NCBI RefSeq assembly: GCF_030733385.1
Contig: NZ_JASHJC010000014.1
Coordinates: 62,001 to 126,000 of the forward strand
Direction: 5' to 3'
DNA: 64,000 nucleotides
Source of the DNA: Roseovarius sp. MMSF_3359
GTDB taxonomy: Bacteria; Pseudomonadota; Alphaproteobacteria; Rhodobacterales; Rhodobacteraceae
This document shows, in pieces, positions 35,625-45,541 of this stretch. The translations under genes and the position numbers were made by a program. Numbering within the stretch: the stretch's first letter is position 1; each line of letters begins with the position of its first letter. The notes beneath the pieces are model-generated. The model was not told the DNA's origin. It was given only the letters and a program-made list of their open reading frames with translations, and did no database searches.

Positions 35625-35688
35625 CTCGATCTCCTGCGGGCAAAAGGGTCAGATGCAAGCCTTAGAAGATTCGTTTGCAGGCGCCAGT

Positions 35689-35726
35689 AAAAACATGAAC
35701 GCCCGACCCCGCGACAGGGCCGGGCG
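35689..35726 (-). terminator. Intrinsic terminator after pyc
   Basis: On the minus strand a 10-bp GC-rich stem (CGCCCGGCCC with GGGTCGGGCG, one G-U pair) follows the pyc stop by seven bases. A T run begins six bases after the stem. Confidence 0.6.
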
Positions 35727-35733
35727 CCCGGTT

Positions 35734-38700
35734 TCACTCCAACTCGATCAGCAGGTCCTTGGCGTCGATCTGTCCGCTGGCCTGAACATGGACGGCTTTG
35801 ACCACCGCGTCACGTTCGGCATAGATGCCTGTTTCCATCTTCATCGCCTCGATGGTCAGGAGCAGATCGTCGGCCTTGACCTCCTGTCCGGCGGCGACCG
35901 CAACGCTGGCCACCACACCGGGCATGGGCGCGCCCACGTGATTGGCATTGCCCGGCTCGGCCTTGGGCCGCTGCGCGGTTTGCGATTTGACCAGGCGGTT
36001 GGGGACACGGATCACCCGGGGCTGACCGTTGAGTTCAAAGAACACGCGTACTTCGCCGTCATCCTGGGTCTCGCCCACGGCCTGAAGGCGGATTTCGAGG
36101 ATCTTGCCCGGGTCGATTTCGACGCTGATCTCTTCACCCGGTTCCATGCCGTAAAAGAAGGTACGTGTGGGCAAGGTGCGAACGGGGCCATAGGTGCGGT
36201 GGCGGCCCATGTAATCCAGGAAAACCTTGGGATACATCAGGTAGCCGTTGAGGTCCTCGTCATCCACGGCCTTACCTTCCAGCTCCTTGCTGAGAGATTG
36301 CCGGGTTGCCTCAAGATCGACAGGCTCAAGATGCTTGCCGGGGCGTTCCGTATTCGGCGCTTCGCCCTTGAGAACCTTCGAGAGGATCACCTCGGGGAAC
36401 CCACCTGGCGGTTGGCCCAGATTGCCGCGCATCATATCGACAACGCTGTCGGGGAAGGCCACATCGGTGTCGGGATCTTCGACGTCATCGCGCGTGAGGC
36501 CTTGTGCGACCATCATCAGCGCCATGTCACCGACAACCTTCGACGACGGCGTCACCTTGACGATATCGCCGAACATCTGGTTGACGTCCGCATAGGTTCG
36601 GGCCACTTCGGGCCACCGCTCTTCCAGGCCAAGGCTCGAGGCCTGCGCCTTGAGGTTGGTGAACTGGCCGCCGGGCATTTCGTGCAGGTAAACCTCGGAG
36701 GAGGGGGCCTGCATGCCCGTCTCGAACGCACGGTAATGCGCGCGGACCTCTTCCCAATAGTCGGAAATCTCGCGCACGGCGGCCATGTCGATGCCGGTGT
36801 CGCGGTCGGTGTTCTGCAGGGCCGAAACCACAGCGCCGAGCGTTGCCTGCGACGTGTTTCCAGAAAGCGCATCCATCGCGCAGTCCGCCGCGTCCACACC
36901 CGCCTCGGCTGCGGCCAGGATCGAGCCGCTGGCGATGCCCGCCGTGTCGTGGGTGTGGTAATGCACCGGAATGGTCAGCTCATCCTTGAGCGCCTTGACC
37001 AGAACCTTGGCCGAGGCGGGTTTCAGGAGCCCGGCCATGTCCTTGAGGCCCAGCACATGCGCGCCGGCGGCTTCCAGTTCTTTGGCCATGGAGACATAGT
37101 ATTTCAGGTCATACTTGGCGCGGTCCGGGTCGAGGATATCCCCGGTGTAGCAGATCGTGCCTTCGCAGATCTTGCCGCTTTCGACCACGGCATCCATCGC
37201 CACGCGCATGTTTTCGACCCAGTTGAGCGAGTCGAAGACGCGGAACACGTCCACGCCTGTCTCGGCCGCCTGGCGCACGAATTCCTGCACAACGTTGTCG
37301 GGGTAATTCGTGTAGCCCACGCCGTTTGACGCGCGCAGCAGCATTTGGGTCAGCAGGTTGGGCATCGCGGCCCGCAGCTGACGCAGCCGCTGCCACGGAC
37401 ATTCCTGCAGGAAGCGATACGCCACGTCAAAGGTCGCCCCGCCCCAACATTCCATCGAGAAAAGCTGCGGCAGTTTGTGCGCGTAAGCAGGCGCCACGGC
37501 GATCATGTCAATCGACCGCATCCGCGTCGCCAGGAGCGACTGATGCCCGTCGCGCATGGTCGTGTCGGTCAGAAGCAGACGTTTCTGGTCCAGCATCCAG
37601 TCCGCCACCGCCTTGGCACCTTTTTCGTCCAACAGCGTCTTGGACCCGGCCGGGGGTTGTTCAAGCGGTGTGCGCGGCGGGCGCGGGAGCTTGATATCCG
37701 CAGGCGGTTTGGGCTTGTTCGACGTCTCGGGATGCCCGTTCACGGTGATGTCGGCAATATAGGTCAGAACCTTGGTGCCGCGGTCGCGCCGCTTGCCGAA
37801 ATTAAAGAGTTCCGGCGTCTCGTCGATGAACTTGGTGGTGTACTTGTTGCTAAGAAACGTCGGGTGTTTCAGCAGGTTTTCGACGAAGGCGATGTTGGTG
37901 CTGACGCCCCGGATACGGAATTCACGCAGGGCGCGGTCCATCCGGGAAATCGCCGCCGCGGGCGTCTGCGCATGGGCGGTGATCTTGACCAGCAGGCTGT
38001 CGTAATAGCGGGTGATTACGCCGCCGGAATAGGCGGTGCCGCCGTCAAGGCGGATGCCCATGCCGGTCGCTTCGCGGAAGGCGGTGATGCGGCCATAATC
38101 GGGGATGAAATTGTTCTGCGGATCTTCGGTCGTGATCCGGGTCTGAAGGGCGTGACCGTTGAGGCGGATATCGTCCTGGCTGGGTTTGCCGGTCGCCTCG
38201 GCCAGCGTCTTGCCCTCGGCGATGCGGATCTGCGCCTGCACGATGTCGATATCGGTGACTTCTTCAGTCACGGTGTGCTCAACCTGCACGCGCGGGTTCA
38301 CCTCGATGAAGTAGAACTGGCCGCTGTCCATATCCATCAGGAATTCGACCGTGCCGGCGCATTCATAATTGACATGTTTGCAGATCTTGTAGCCCAGATC
38401 GCAAATCTCGGCGCGCTGATCTTCGGTCAGATAGGGGGCAGGCGCACGTTCAACGACCTTCTGGTTGCGGCGCTGGACCGAACAGTCACGCTCATAGAGG
38501 TGATACATGTTGCCATGCTTGTCGCCCAGGATCTGCACCTCGACATGGCGGGCGCGCTGGATCATCTTTTCGAGGTAGCCCTCGCCATTGCCAAAGGCTG
38601 CTTCGGCTTCGCGACGGCCTTCCAGCACCTTTTCTTCCAGCTCTTCGGGCTTCAGGATCGGGCGCATGCCGCGACCGCCGCCGCCCCAGCTTGCCTTGAG

Positions 38701-39177
38701 CATGAAGGGGTAACCGATCTCGTCCGCCTGGCGGCGGATTTCATCCATGTCATCGCCCAGAACCTCGGTCGCCGGGATGACCGGCACACCGGCTTCGACC
38801 GCGACCTTCCGGGCGCTGGCCTTGTCACCCAAAGCGCGCATGGTTTCCGCCTTCGGACCGATGAAGGTGATGCCGTTGGCGACACAGGCATCCACGAAAT
38901 CCGGGTTTTCCGACAGAAGGCCATAGCCCGGGTGGATCGCGTCGGCGCCGCTTTCCTTGGCCACGCGAATGATCTCGTCGATGGAAAGATATGCTGCGAC
39001 CGGTCCGAGACCCTCGCCGATGCGATAGGCTTCGTCCGCCTTGAAGCGGTGCAGGCCCAGCTTGTCCTCTTCGGCGAAAACGGCGACGGTGCGTTTGCCC
39101 ATCTCGTTGGCGGCGCGCATGATGCGAATGGCGATCTCGCCCCGGTTGGCAATCAGGATTTTCTTGAATTCGGCCAC
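35734..39177 (-). CDS. pyc: Pyruvate carboxylase
   Basis: A full-length 1147-residue single-chain pyruvate carboxylase, making oxaloacetate from pyruvate and bicarbonate with ATP. Biotin carboxylase is residues 1-460 (start KKILIANRGEIAIRIMRAAN, ATP-grasp ASWGGGGRGM, HVEVQILGDKHGN). The carboxyltransferase barrel is about 530-810 (LLTDTTMRDGHQSLLATRMR with metal ligands, HYHTHDTAG). The allosteric linker is in between and after, and the biotinyl domain is C-terminal with the lysine in IEAMKMETG. Monocistronic, with a terminator behind and tandem 11-mers about 90 bases before the start. It supplies the TCA cycle with carbon. Confidence 0.97.
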   Translation of the reverse strand: MAEFKKILIANRGEIAIRIMRAANEMGKRTVAVFAEEDKLGLHRFKADEAYRIGEGLGPVAAYLSIDEIIRVAKESGADAIHPGYGLLSENPDFVDACVANGITFIGPKAETMRALGDKASARKVAVEAGVPVIPATEVLGDDMDEIRRQADEIGYPFMLKASWGGGGRGMRPILKPEELEEKVLEGRREAEAAFGNGEGYLEKMIQRARHVEVQILGDKHGNMYHLYERDCSVQRRNQKVVERAPAPYLTEDQRAEICDLGYKICKHVNYECAGTVEFLMDMDSGQFYFIEVNPRVQVEHTVTEEVTDIDIVQAQIRIAEGKTLAEATGKPSQDDIRLNGHALQTRITTEDPQNNFIPDYGRITAFREATGMGIRLDGGTAYSGGVITRYYDSLLVKITAHAQTPAAAISRMDRALREFRIRGVSTNIAFVENLLKHPTFLSNKYTTKFIDETPELFNFGKRRDRGTKVLTYIADITVNGHPETSNKPKPPADIKLPRPPRTPLEQPPAGSKTLLDEKGAKAVADWMLDQKRLLLTDTTMRDGHQSLLATRMRSIDMIAVAPAYAHKLPQLFSMECWGGATFDVAYRFLQECPWQRLRQLRAAMPNLLTQMLLRASNGVGYTNYPDNVVQEFVRQAAETGVDVFRVFDSLNWVENMRVAMDAVVESGKICEGTICYTGDILDPDRAKYDLKYYVSMAKELEAAGAHVLGLKDMAGLLKPASAKVLVKALKDELTIPVHYHTHDTAGIASGSILAAAEAGVDAADCAMDALSGNTSQATLGAVVSALQNTDRDTGIDMAAVREISDYWEEVRAHYRAFETGMQAPSSEVYLHEMPGGQFTNLKAQASSLGLEERWPEVARTYADVNQMFGDIVKVTPSSKVVGDMALMMVAQGLTRDDVEDPDTDVAFPDSVVDMMRGNLGQPPGGFPEVILSKVLKGEAPNTERPGKHLEPVDLEATRQSLSKELEGKAVDDEDLNGYLMYPKVFLDYMGRHRTYGPVRTLPTRTFFYGMEPGEEISVEIDPGKILEIRLQAVGETQDDGEVRVFFELNGQPRVIRVPNRLVKSQTAQRPKAEPGNANHVGAPMPGVVASVAVAAGQEVKADDLLLTIEAMKMETGIYAERDAVVKAVHVQASGQIDAKDLLIELE

Positions 39178-39267
39178 TGGCTCATCCCCTGTTGTCCCAA
39201 GTTGTCGGTTCGGGATGGGGCATCGTCAGACTTGTTTTGCTGCGTTGCAGCGCCATCCCTGCCGCCT

Positions 39268-39289
39268 TGTAAGATTTGTGTAAGGTTTG
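39268..39289. promoter_or_regulatory. Tandem 11-base repeats upstream of pyc
   Basis: TGTAAGATTTG is followed immediately by TGTAAGGTTTG (10 of 11 identical), so two copies sit one helical turn apart, 91 bases before the pyc start. This suggests cooperative binding of a regulator on one face of DNA. Confidence 0.4.
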
Positions 39290-39432
39290 TGCAATGCCTC
39301 TGCGTCAACGGGTAACCCTTTCGCGACAGATTTTACCCGATTGGGCAGCGAAACTGGAAAAGAGTCATATCTGAAAAGTGATGTATTTCAGGTGGTTGAT
39401 AGGTGTACCTACTGTCGACCGGGTGGGGCCGA

Positions 39433-40572
39433 CTACCCGGGTTGGCACAGGCGGCTGCGGACGTCTGCAAGCCGTCGCGCGCCCAGTTGTCCCATGTTCG
39501 ATTCCAGGTCGGCCTTCAGGATCGCGGTCAGGTGGCCGGGGCCCTGCGCGCCAAGGGCCGCCAGCGCATAATGCCAGGCCCGCCCCATCATGACGAAATC
39601 CGCGCCAAGGGCGATCGCGCGCAGCATATCAAGGCCGCCTTCGATCCCGCCATCGACAATCACGGGAAGTTTCGTGGCCGCGCGGATGTCTTCGACGACG
39701 TCAATCGTGGCAGGGGCCGCGTCGAATTGCCGGCCGGCATGGTTCGAGATCCAGATCGCATCCATCCCTTCATCCTCAAGGGTCTTGGCGTCTTCGGCGC
39801 GCATCACACCCTTGACCACCATCGGGCCGTCCCAGGCATCGCGCAGCCAACGCAGGTAGTCCCAGTCCGGCGAGGTGCGCAGCATGTAGCCCGCGTGGCT
39901 GGTCGAAGGCAGCCCCTTGAGATCGCCCGCATAGCTGTCGATCATCCGCATCCGTGGCATCCCCTGTTGCGCCATTCCCAGGGCCCAGGCCGGGCGGCAG
40001 GCAACCTGCGCCAGCAGGCGCGGGGTCAGTTTGGGCGGTGTCGTAAGGCCCGAGCGCACCTGCCGTTCGCGGCGGGAGGCGACCGGGACGTCAACCGTCA
40101 GGACCAGCACCTTGAACCCGGCGGCGCGGGCACGATTGAGCATGTCCGTGCGGATATCGGGATCGCGGGGCGGATACATCTGGAACCAGCCATGTTGACC
40201 CATTGCTGGCGCCACATCCTCCGGTGTCTGACTGGCCACGGTCGAAAGCGTGTAGGGGATGTCGGCGCTCGCGGCCGCGCGGGCCAGGTGACGCTCTGCA
40301 TCGGGCCAGATCAGGCCTGACATGCCCACAGGGGCGATGCCGAAGGGCAGGGGGAGTGTTTGCCCGAATAGGTCGACCGACAAGTCGGGTGCGAACTCGC
40401 CGTGCAGGATCGACGGCATCAGCAGGCGGGCATCAAGAGCGGTGCGATTGCGATTGCGCGTCTTCTCGGCGCCGGTGCCACTGTCCAGGAATTCCCAGAC
40501 AAATAGCGGGAGCCGCTTTTTTGCCCGGCGCCGCAGGTCTGCAAGGCCGGGATATTGTGCCATCAGGTCCAT
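39433..40572 (-). CDS. FMN-dependent alpha-hydroxyacid oxidase/dehydrogenase
   Basis: A 379-residue member of the lactate dehydrogenase (LldD)/glycolate oxidase family. FMN and active-site motifs are FGIAPVGMSGLIWP, YTLSTVASQTPEDVA, LVLTVDVPVASRRERQVRSG, WDGPMVVKGVM, the catalytic His in WISNHAGRQFD and VDGGIEGGLDM. It oxidises an L-2-hydroxyacid such as lactate to the oxoacid. Alternative start at 40563 (second Met). It lies just downstream of pyc's promoter gap and on the same strand, separated by 255 bases. The exact hydroxyacid is not determined. Confidence 0.88.
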   Translation of the reverse strand: MDLMAQYPGLADLRRRAKKRLPLFVWEFLDSGTGAEKTRNRNRTALDARLLMPSILHGEFAPDLSVDLFGQTLPLPFGIAPVGMSGLIWPDAERHLARAAASADIPYTLSTVASQTPEDVAPAMGQHGWFQMYPPRDPDIRTDMLNRARAAGFKVLVLTVDVPVASRRERQVRSGLTTPPKLTPRLLAQVACRPAWALGMAQQGMPRMRMIDSYAGDLKGLPSTSHAGYMLRTSPDWDYLRWLRDAWDGPMVVKGVMRAEDAKTLEDEGMDAIWISNHAGRQFDAAPATIDVVEDIRAATKLPVIVDGGIEGGLDMLRAIALGADFVMMGRAWHYALAALGAQGPGHLTAILKADLESNMGQLGARRLADVRSRLCQPG

Positions 40573-40629
40573 ATCCTCTTTTCAAAGGATAGGTTGCGCT
40601 TGTCCAGACAGATAATCCGGGGCTGTCGC

Positions 40630-42421
40630 CTATTGTGCCGCGATGTTGTGAGGCGGCTTGCCGCCGGACGCGGTGGAATTCGCATTCGGGCGATCCGCCG
40701 GGGCGTCGAGAGAGGCCATGACAACCCGGTTGCGCCCGTCATCCTTGGCCTTGTAGAGCGCCTTGTCGGCGGCGAGCAGCAGGTCCTGCGGTAATGGCGC
40801 CATGATCGGGATAGCTGGCGATGCCGGCGGAAATCGTGATTTTCGGCAGGGCCTTTTCGCCATAGCGAACGGTTATGCCGGCGACTTCCTGGCGCAGGGT
40901 TTCGATCCGGGCCTTCAGGGCATCAGTTGCCAGATCGGGCAGCAGCAGCATGAATTCCTCGCCGCCCATACGGCAGGCAATCTCATCACCATCGCAGGAT
41001 TTCACGAGAAGGTCCCCGACAGCGCGAAGCACCATGTCACCGGCATCGTGCCCGTGATTGTCATTGAACTTCTTGAAGTGGTCGATGTCCACGTAGACCG
41101 CATGCAGGCGCGCACCGGTCGTATCGGCGCGGACGATCAGCCTGCGCATGCTGTCGAGCATGTGGCGGCGGTTGAAAAGACCGGTCAGCGGGTCACGAAT
41201 GGAGCGATCCTCCAACTCGTCGCGCATGCGGACATTGGCCAGTGCCATCGAAATCTGCTCGCCACACATCTGCGCCAGACGGCGGCTTTCCTCGAATTCC
41301 TGCAAGCTCACATCGGCATGTTTCCTCAGATGCAGCAGCCCGATCGTCTCGCCGAGGGCCAGGACCGGCAGGCAGAAATAGGGGCGCCCATCATTGGGCT
41401 CGGAATGCTCGCAGGCGAAATCGACCTCGCTCTGCCCAAAATGATACACCCGCCCGCGGCGCAACCCCCAGCACGCCTCGGGGTGGATGTGGTCCCGGTG
41501 ATTGCCGCCATTCCACGACACCGCCCCATCCAGCACGTCGCGCGAGTTCGAGTAGACGTAAAGAGACCCTTCGCTTTCGGGCAGGATATGTTTCATGAAC
41601 CGCGCCACCATGTCGAAAAGCTCGTTCAGCGAGCGGCTGGATTGCAGCCATTCGTTCAACTCCCCCAGCAGCCGCACCTCCCGCGCCAGCTTGACCTGCC
41701 GGTCCATCATCTCGCGCTCTTCGCGCGCGCGTCGTTCAAAGGCCGACATCTGTTTGCGGGACAGATAGGCCATGAGGCCCGTTATCGTGATCATCACCGC
41801 CAGGACGACACAGGCCGCGACAAAAATCCACTCGCCGATGCTCTCTTCGAACATCTCCCGCAGGATCATGACATCCGCGTAGAATTTGACAGTCCCGAGG
41901 AAGACGCCGTTGCGCATGACCGGCACAAAAATCTCGTAGAACGCATCGTCATGGGCGCTGCTGTCGTGATGCGCATGCTGAGCCAGTTCGGCGAGATCAT
42001 CCGGGCGCAATTGCATATCCGTCAGGTGCACGTCACCGCGCGACAGCAGGGTCCCCACATGTGCAGGCATGTCGATGGTGCCGATATCCCCCGGTCGCGT
42101 TGACCAGAAAACCTCCCCCTGGCTGTTCAGCAGTTTGACCCGGTAGTAATCGCTCACATCCGGGATATGCGCCAGGTTGGCGATCTCTTCCGGTGACAGG
42201 GGGCGATTGCCGAAACCGATGGCACCGCCTTCAAGAAGATTGACAGTGCGCTCGGCCCAGAGTTCCGCCTGCGACCGGCTGTCAATCTCCAGCAGCCAGT
42301 CCACGATCGGCTCTGGCAGGTGACGCACCGCAAGAAACGGGATGGCGAGGGATGCAACCAGCATTGCAATCATCGCTGCAGCCCTGAGCGGCGATCGACG
42401 TGTTTCTCCTAAATTAGTCAT
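40630..42421 (-). CDS. GAF-GGDEF diguanylate cyclase with a frame break near the C-terminus
   Basis: Membrane-anchored cyclase making c-di-GMP. One N-terminal helix (AAMIAMLVASLAIPFLAV), a periplasmic region of about 130 residues, a second helix (EWIFVAACVVLAVMITITGL), a short coiled coil, a GAF-like domain and a GGDEF domain (DPLTGLFNRRHMLDS, active motif MGGEEF). After SAGIASYPDHGA the frame runs off to a stop at 40739. The expected ending (LPQDLLLAADKALYKAKDDG, RNRVV) is found in another frame and closes at 40630. Removing one base near 40793-40795 joins them into about 597 residues. Either a sequencing error or a recent inactivation. The ATG at 42421 is preferred over the TTG at 42427. 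Confidence 0.8.
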
Positions 42422-42604
42422 CTTCAACTTACCCCTTGTGCCTGCGCCGAAGATTGCCGCGTTTGGGTATGCGAAATCTTAAGAAATCATGGCGGAACAC
42501 CGAAAGATGGATCGAATTGAATGGAATTTCAGCGCCTTGCGAGCGGCGGAACATTCTGCGAACGTCTCTTTCCCTTTTGGTAAGGTCGCGTTAATCTGCG
42601 AGCC

Positions 42605-45160
42605 ATGAGCAGTTTTGACGATTCCGACGCATTTGAGAGTGCATCCCTGGCCGCCCGTGCCATGGCAGCACGCCCGATGCCCTACCTCGAGGGGCTGAAC
42701 CCCGAGCAGCGCAAGGCGGTTGAGACATTGGAAGGCCCGGTCCTGATGCTGGCCGGGGCCGGGACGGGCAAGACCAAGGCCCTGACCAGCCGCATCGTGC
42801 ATCTGCTAAACACGGGCACCGCGCGACCCAATGAAATCCTCGCTGTGACCTTTACCAACAAGGCCGCGCGCGAAATGAAAGAGCGCGTGGGCCGGATGCT
42901 GGGCGAGGCGGTTGAGGGGATGCCCTGGCTGGGGACTTTCCACTCGATCTGCGTCAAGCTTCTGAGGCGTCACGCGGAACTGGTGGACCTCAAATCGAAT
43001 TTCACCATTCTCGACACCGACGATCAACTGCGCCTTCTGAAGCAACTCGTGGCGGCGGCAAATATCGACGATAAACGCTGGCCCGCGCGGGCGTTGGCAA
43101 GTGTGATCGACAACTGGAAAAACCGCGCCTGGACGCCGGATAATGTACCCGCATCCGAGGCCGGGGCCTATGACGGCAAGGCGCCCGCGCTCTACAAGCT
43201 CTACCAGACCCGCCTGCGGGAACTGAACGCGGTCGATTTCGGCGATCTGCTGTTGCACATGGTCACGATCTTCCAGACCCATGACGACGTCTTGCAGCAA
43301 TACCAACGCTGGTTCCGTTACATCCTCGTGGACGAGTACCAGGATACGAACGTCGCGCAGTATCTCTGGCTGCGGCTTCTGGCCGGGGCGCATAAGAATA
43401 TCTGCTGCGTGGGTGATGACGATCAGTCGATCTATGGCTGGCGCGGGGCCGAGGTGGGCAATATCCTGCGGTTTGAAAAGGATTTTCCCGGCGCGCATGT
43501 GGTACGGCTGGAGCAGAATTACCGCTCGACGCCGCATATCCTGGCGGCTGCCAGCGGTGTGATCGCGGGCAACAAGGGGCGTTTGGGCAAGGAACTTTGG
43601 ACCGAGGAAGTGGAGGGTGAAAAAGTCCGCTTAATAGGGCACTGGGATGGCGATGAAGAAGCGCGGTGGATCGGTGAGGAGATCGAGACTCTGTATGACG
43701 GTTCTTCGTCCTTAGCTAAGCGCAGATCCAATCCAAGGTCTCGCGATATTGTTCAAGAGTTCGAACGTCTCGCAAAACGAGGTAGCCTTAACGGAGTAAC
43801 AACGCTGGATCAGTTGGGAAGCCAACTGAAAAAACAGAACTTTCCCTATCATGACTTCAAAACACTGAACTTGGTATGGCGGCTAAAGGGCTATTCGGAT
43901 GCCGATAAGCCTTTGGAACCAGCCTTCTATCGATTTAGCTACAATGAAATAGCAGTTCTCGTTCGCGCCAGCCACCAGATGCGCGCTTTCGAGGATCGGT
44001 TCCTGACCATCGGGTTGCCGTATCGCGTGATCGGCGGGCCGCGGTTTTACGAGCGGATGGAGATCCGCGATGCGATGGCCTATTTCCGGCTGGTCACCTC
44101 GCCCTCGGACGATTTGGCCTTCGAGCGGATCGTGAACACCCCGAAACGCGGCCTTGGCGACAAGGCGCAGCAGAAGATCCAGATGGCGGCGCGGGCCAAT
44201 GGCGTCCCGCTCATCGACGGCGCGCGCATCCTGTTGGAGGAGAAGGGGCTGACCGGGAAGGGAGCCACGGAGCTTGGCAAGCTGCTTGATGGGGTGGCGC
44301 GTTGGGGCCGGATGACCGGTGATAAGCAGATCACCCATATGGAACTGGCCGAGATCATCCTCGATGAGAGCGGCTACACCGAAATGTGGCAGAACGACAA
44401 GACGCCCGAGGCGCCGGGGCGGCTGGAGAATCTCAAGGAACTCATCAAGGCCTTGGAGCAATTCGAGAACCTGCAAGGCTTCCTTGAACATGTGAGCCTT
44501 ATCATGGACAATGAGCAGGATAGCGACGGAGACAAGGTCTCTATCATGACGCTGCACGCTGCCAAGGGGCTGGAATTCCCGACCGTGTTCCTGCCGGGGT
44601 GGGAGGATGGGCTTTTCCCGTCGCAACGCTCGATGGACGAAAGCGGCCTCAAAGGGGTCGAGGAGGAGCGGCGGCTCGCCTATGTGGGCATCACCCGGGC
44701 CGAGGAGATCTGCACCATCAGTTTTGCGGGCAACCGGCGGGTTTTCGGACAATGGCAATCCTCGATGCCCTCTCGTTTCATCGACGAGTTACCCGAAGAG
44801 CATGTCGATATCCTCACCCCGCCCGGCCTCTACGGCGGTGGCTATGGTGCGACGGGTATGGAAAGCAGCATCGAGACCCGCGCGGCGGAGGCGAATGTCT
44901 ATAACTCGCCCGGCTGGAAGCGCCTGCAATCGCGGGCGGGGCAACGCCCGGTCTCACAACCTGCCGAGAGCCGTCACCAGGTGATCGACGCCGAGGCGAT
45001 CAGCAGCCACACCATGGGCGAGCGCGTTTTCCATCAGAAATTCGGCTATGGCACGATCATCGGGATCGAGGGGGACAAGCTCGAAATCGCGTTTGAGAAG
45101 GCGGGGACCAAGCATGTCGTCGCCCGGTTTGTGACCGGCACCGAGGATATCCCGTTCTGA
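42605..45160 (+). CDS. uvrD: UvrD/PcrA-family ATP-dependent DNA helicase with atypical insert
   Basis: An 851-residue superfamily 1 helicase for repair and fork processing. Motifs: NPEQRKAV (Q), LAGAGTGKT (I), FTNKAAREMKER (Ia), VDEYQDTN (II), DDQSIYGWRGA (III), LEQNYRST (IV), MTLHAAKGLEFPTVFLPG (V) and YVGITRAEE (VI). The C-terminal tail HQKFGYGTIIGIEGDKLEI is the Tudor-like RNA polymerase-binding tail of PcrA. Residues about 364-445 (43697-43940) are not found in ordinary PcrA/UvrD between GEEIETL and NEIAVLVRAS; that DNA is about 47% GC by hand count against 60-62% around it. The reading frame stays open. Confidence 0.92.
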   Translation: MSSFDDSDAFESASLAARAMAARPMPYLEGLNPEQRKAVETLEGPVLMLAGAGTGKTKALTSRIVHLLNTGTARPNEILAVTFTNKAAREMKERVGRMLGEAVEGMPWLGTFHSICVKLLRRHAELVDLKSNFTILDTDDQLRLLKQLVAAANIDDKRWPARALASVIDNWKNRAWTPDNVPASEAGAYDGKAPALYKLYQTRLRELNAVDFGDLLLHMVTIFQTHDDVLQQYQRWFRYILVDEYQDTNVAQYLWLRLLAGAHKNICCVGDDDQSIYGWRGAEVGNILRFEKDFPGAHVVRLEQNYRSTPHILAAASGVIAGNKGRLGKELWTEEVEGEKVRLIGHWDGDEEARWIGEEIETLYDGSSSLAKRRSNPRSRDIVQEFERLAKRGSLNGVTTLDQLGSQLKKQNFPYHDFKTLNLVWRLKGYSDADKPLEPAFYRFSYNEIAVLVRASHQMRAFEDRFLTIGLPYRVIGGPRFYERMEIRDAMAYFRLVTSPSDDLAFERIVNTPKRGLGDKAQQKIQMAARANGVPLIDGARILLEEKGLTGKGATELGKLLDGVARWGRMTGDKQITHMELAEIILDESGYTEMWQNDKTPEAPGRLENLKELIKALEQFENLQGFLEHVSLIMDNEQDSDGDKVSIMTLHAAKGLEFPTVFLPGWEDGLFPSQRSMDESGLKGVEEERRLAYVGITRAEEICTISFAGNRRVFGQWQSSMPSRFIDELPEEHVDILTPPGLYGGGYGATGMESSIETRAAEANVYNSPGWKRLQSRAGQRPVSQPAESRHQVIDAEAISSHTMGERVFHQKFGYGTIIGIEGDKLEIAFEKAGTKHVVARFVTGTEDIPF

Positions 45161-45163
45161 GCC

Positions 45164-45487
45164 CTACTCGGGCATAATGACGGTCACCTCGATAGAGGCG
45201 TACCAGGCCGCGAGATCGCAGATCTCTTCATCGCCGAGCGGTTCGGCAATCAGGCTCATCCGCCTGTCCTCGCGCCGCCCGTCGCGGTAGTCCTTCATGC
45301 TCTTTTCCAGGTAAAGCGCAGATTGACCGGCGAGGTTCGGCACTTCGGGATCCGTCGACATGCCGGTCTTGCCGTGACAGACCGAACACTGCCGCGCCAG
45401 GACACGCCCATTGTCGGCATCCGCGGCAAGGGAAGAGCCGGGCAGGGCCAGGGTCATCGCCGTTAGGACGAGGCAGCGTGTCATCAT
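45164..45487 (-). CDS. c-type cytochrome
   Basis: A 107-residue exported class I cytochrome c. The signal peptide (CLVLTAMTLALPGSSLAAD) is followed by the heme site CSVCHG and a likely Met ligand in RRMSLIAEPLGDEEI. It follows the PQQ dehydrogenase gene by 54 bases on the same strand and probably accepts its electrons. Two consecutive ATG codons (45487, 45484) follow AGGAG; the first is used here. Confidence 0.87.
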   Translation of the reverse strand: MMTRCLVLTAMTLALPGSSLAADADNGRVLARQCSVCHGKTGMSTDPEVPNLAGQSALYLEKSMKDYRDGRREDRRMSLIAEPLGDEEICDLAAWYASIEVTVIMPE

Positions 45488-45541
45488 TTGCGATCTCCTT
45501 TCGGGGGCTGGCCGGACGCGCGCCCGGCCAGCCCGTGCCAC

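Noticed and set aside
37345..39315. 656-residue plus-strand frame opposite pyc
   Set aside because: Antisense shadow of pyruvate carboxylase, as is the plus-strand frame at 35602-37329.
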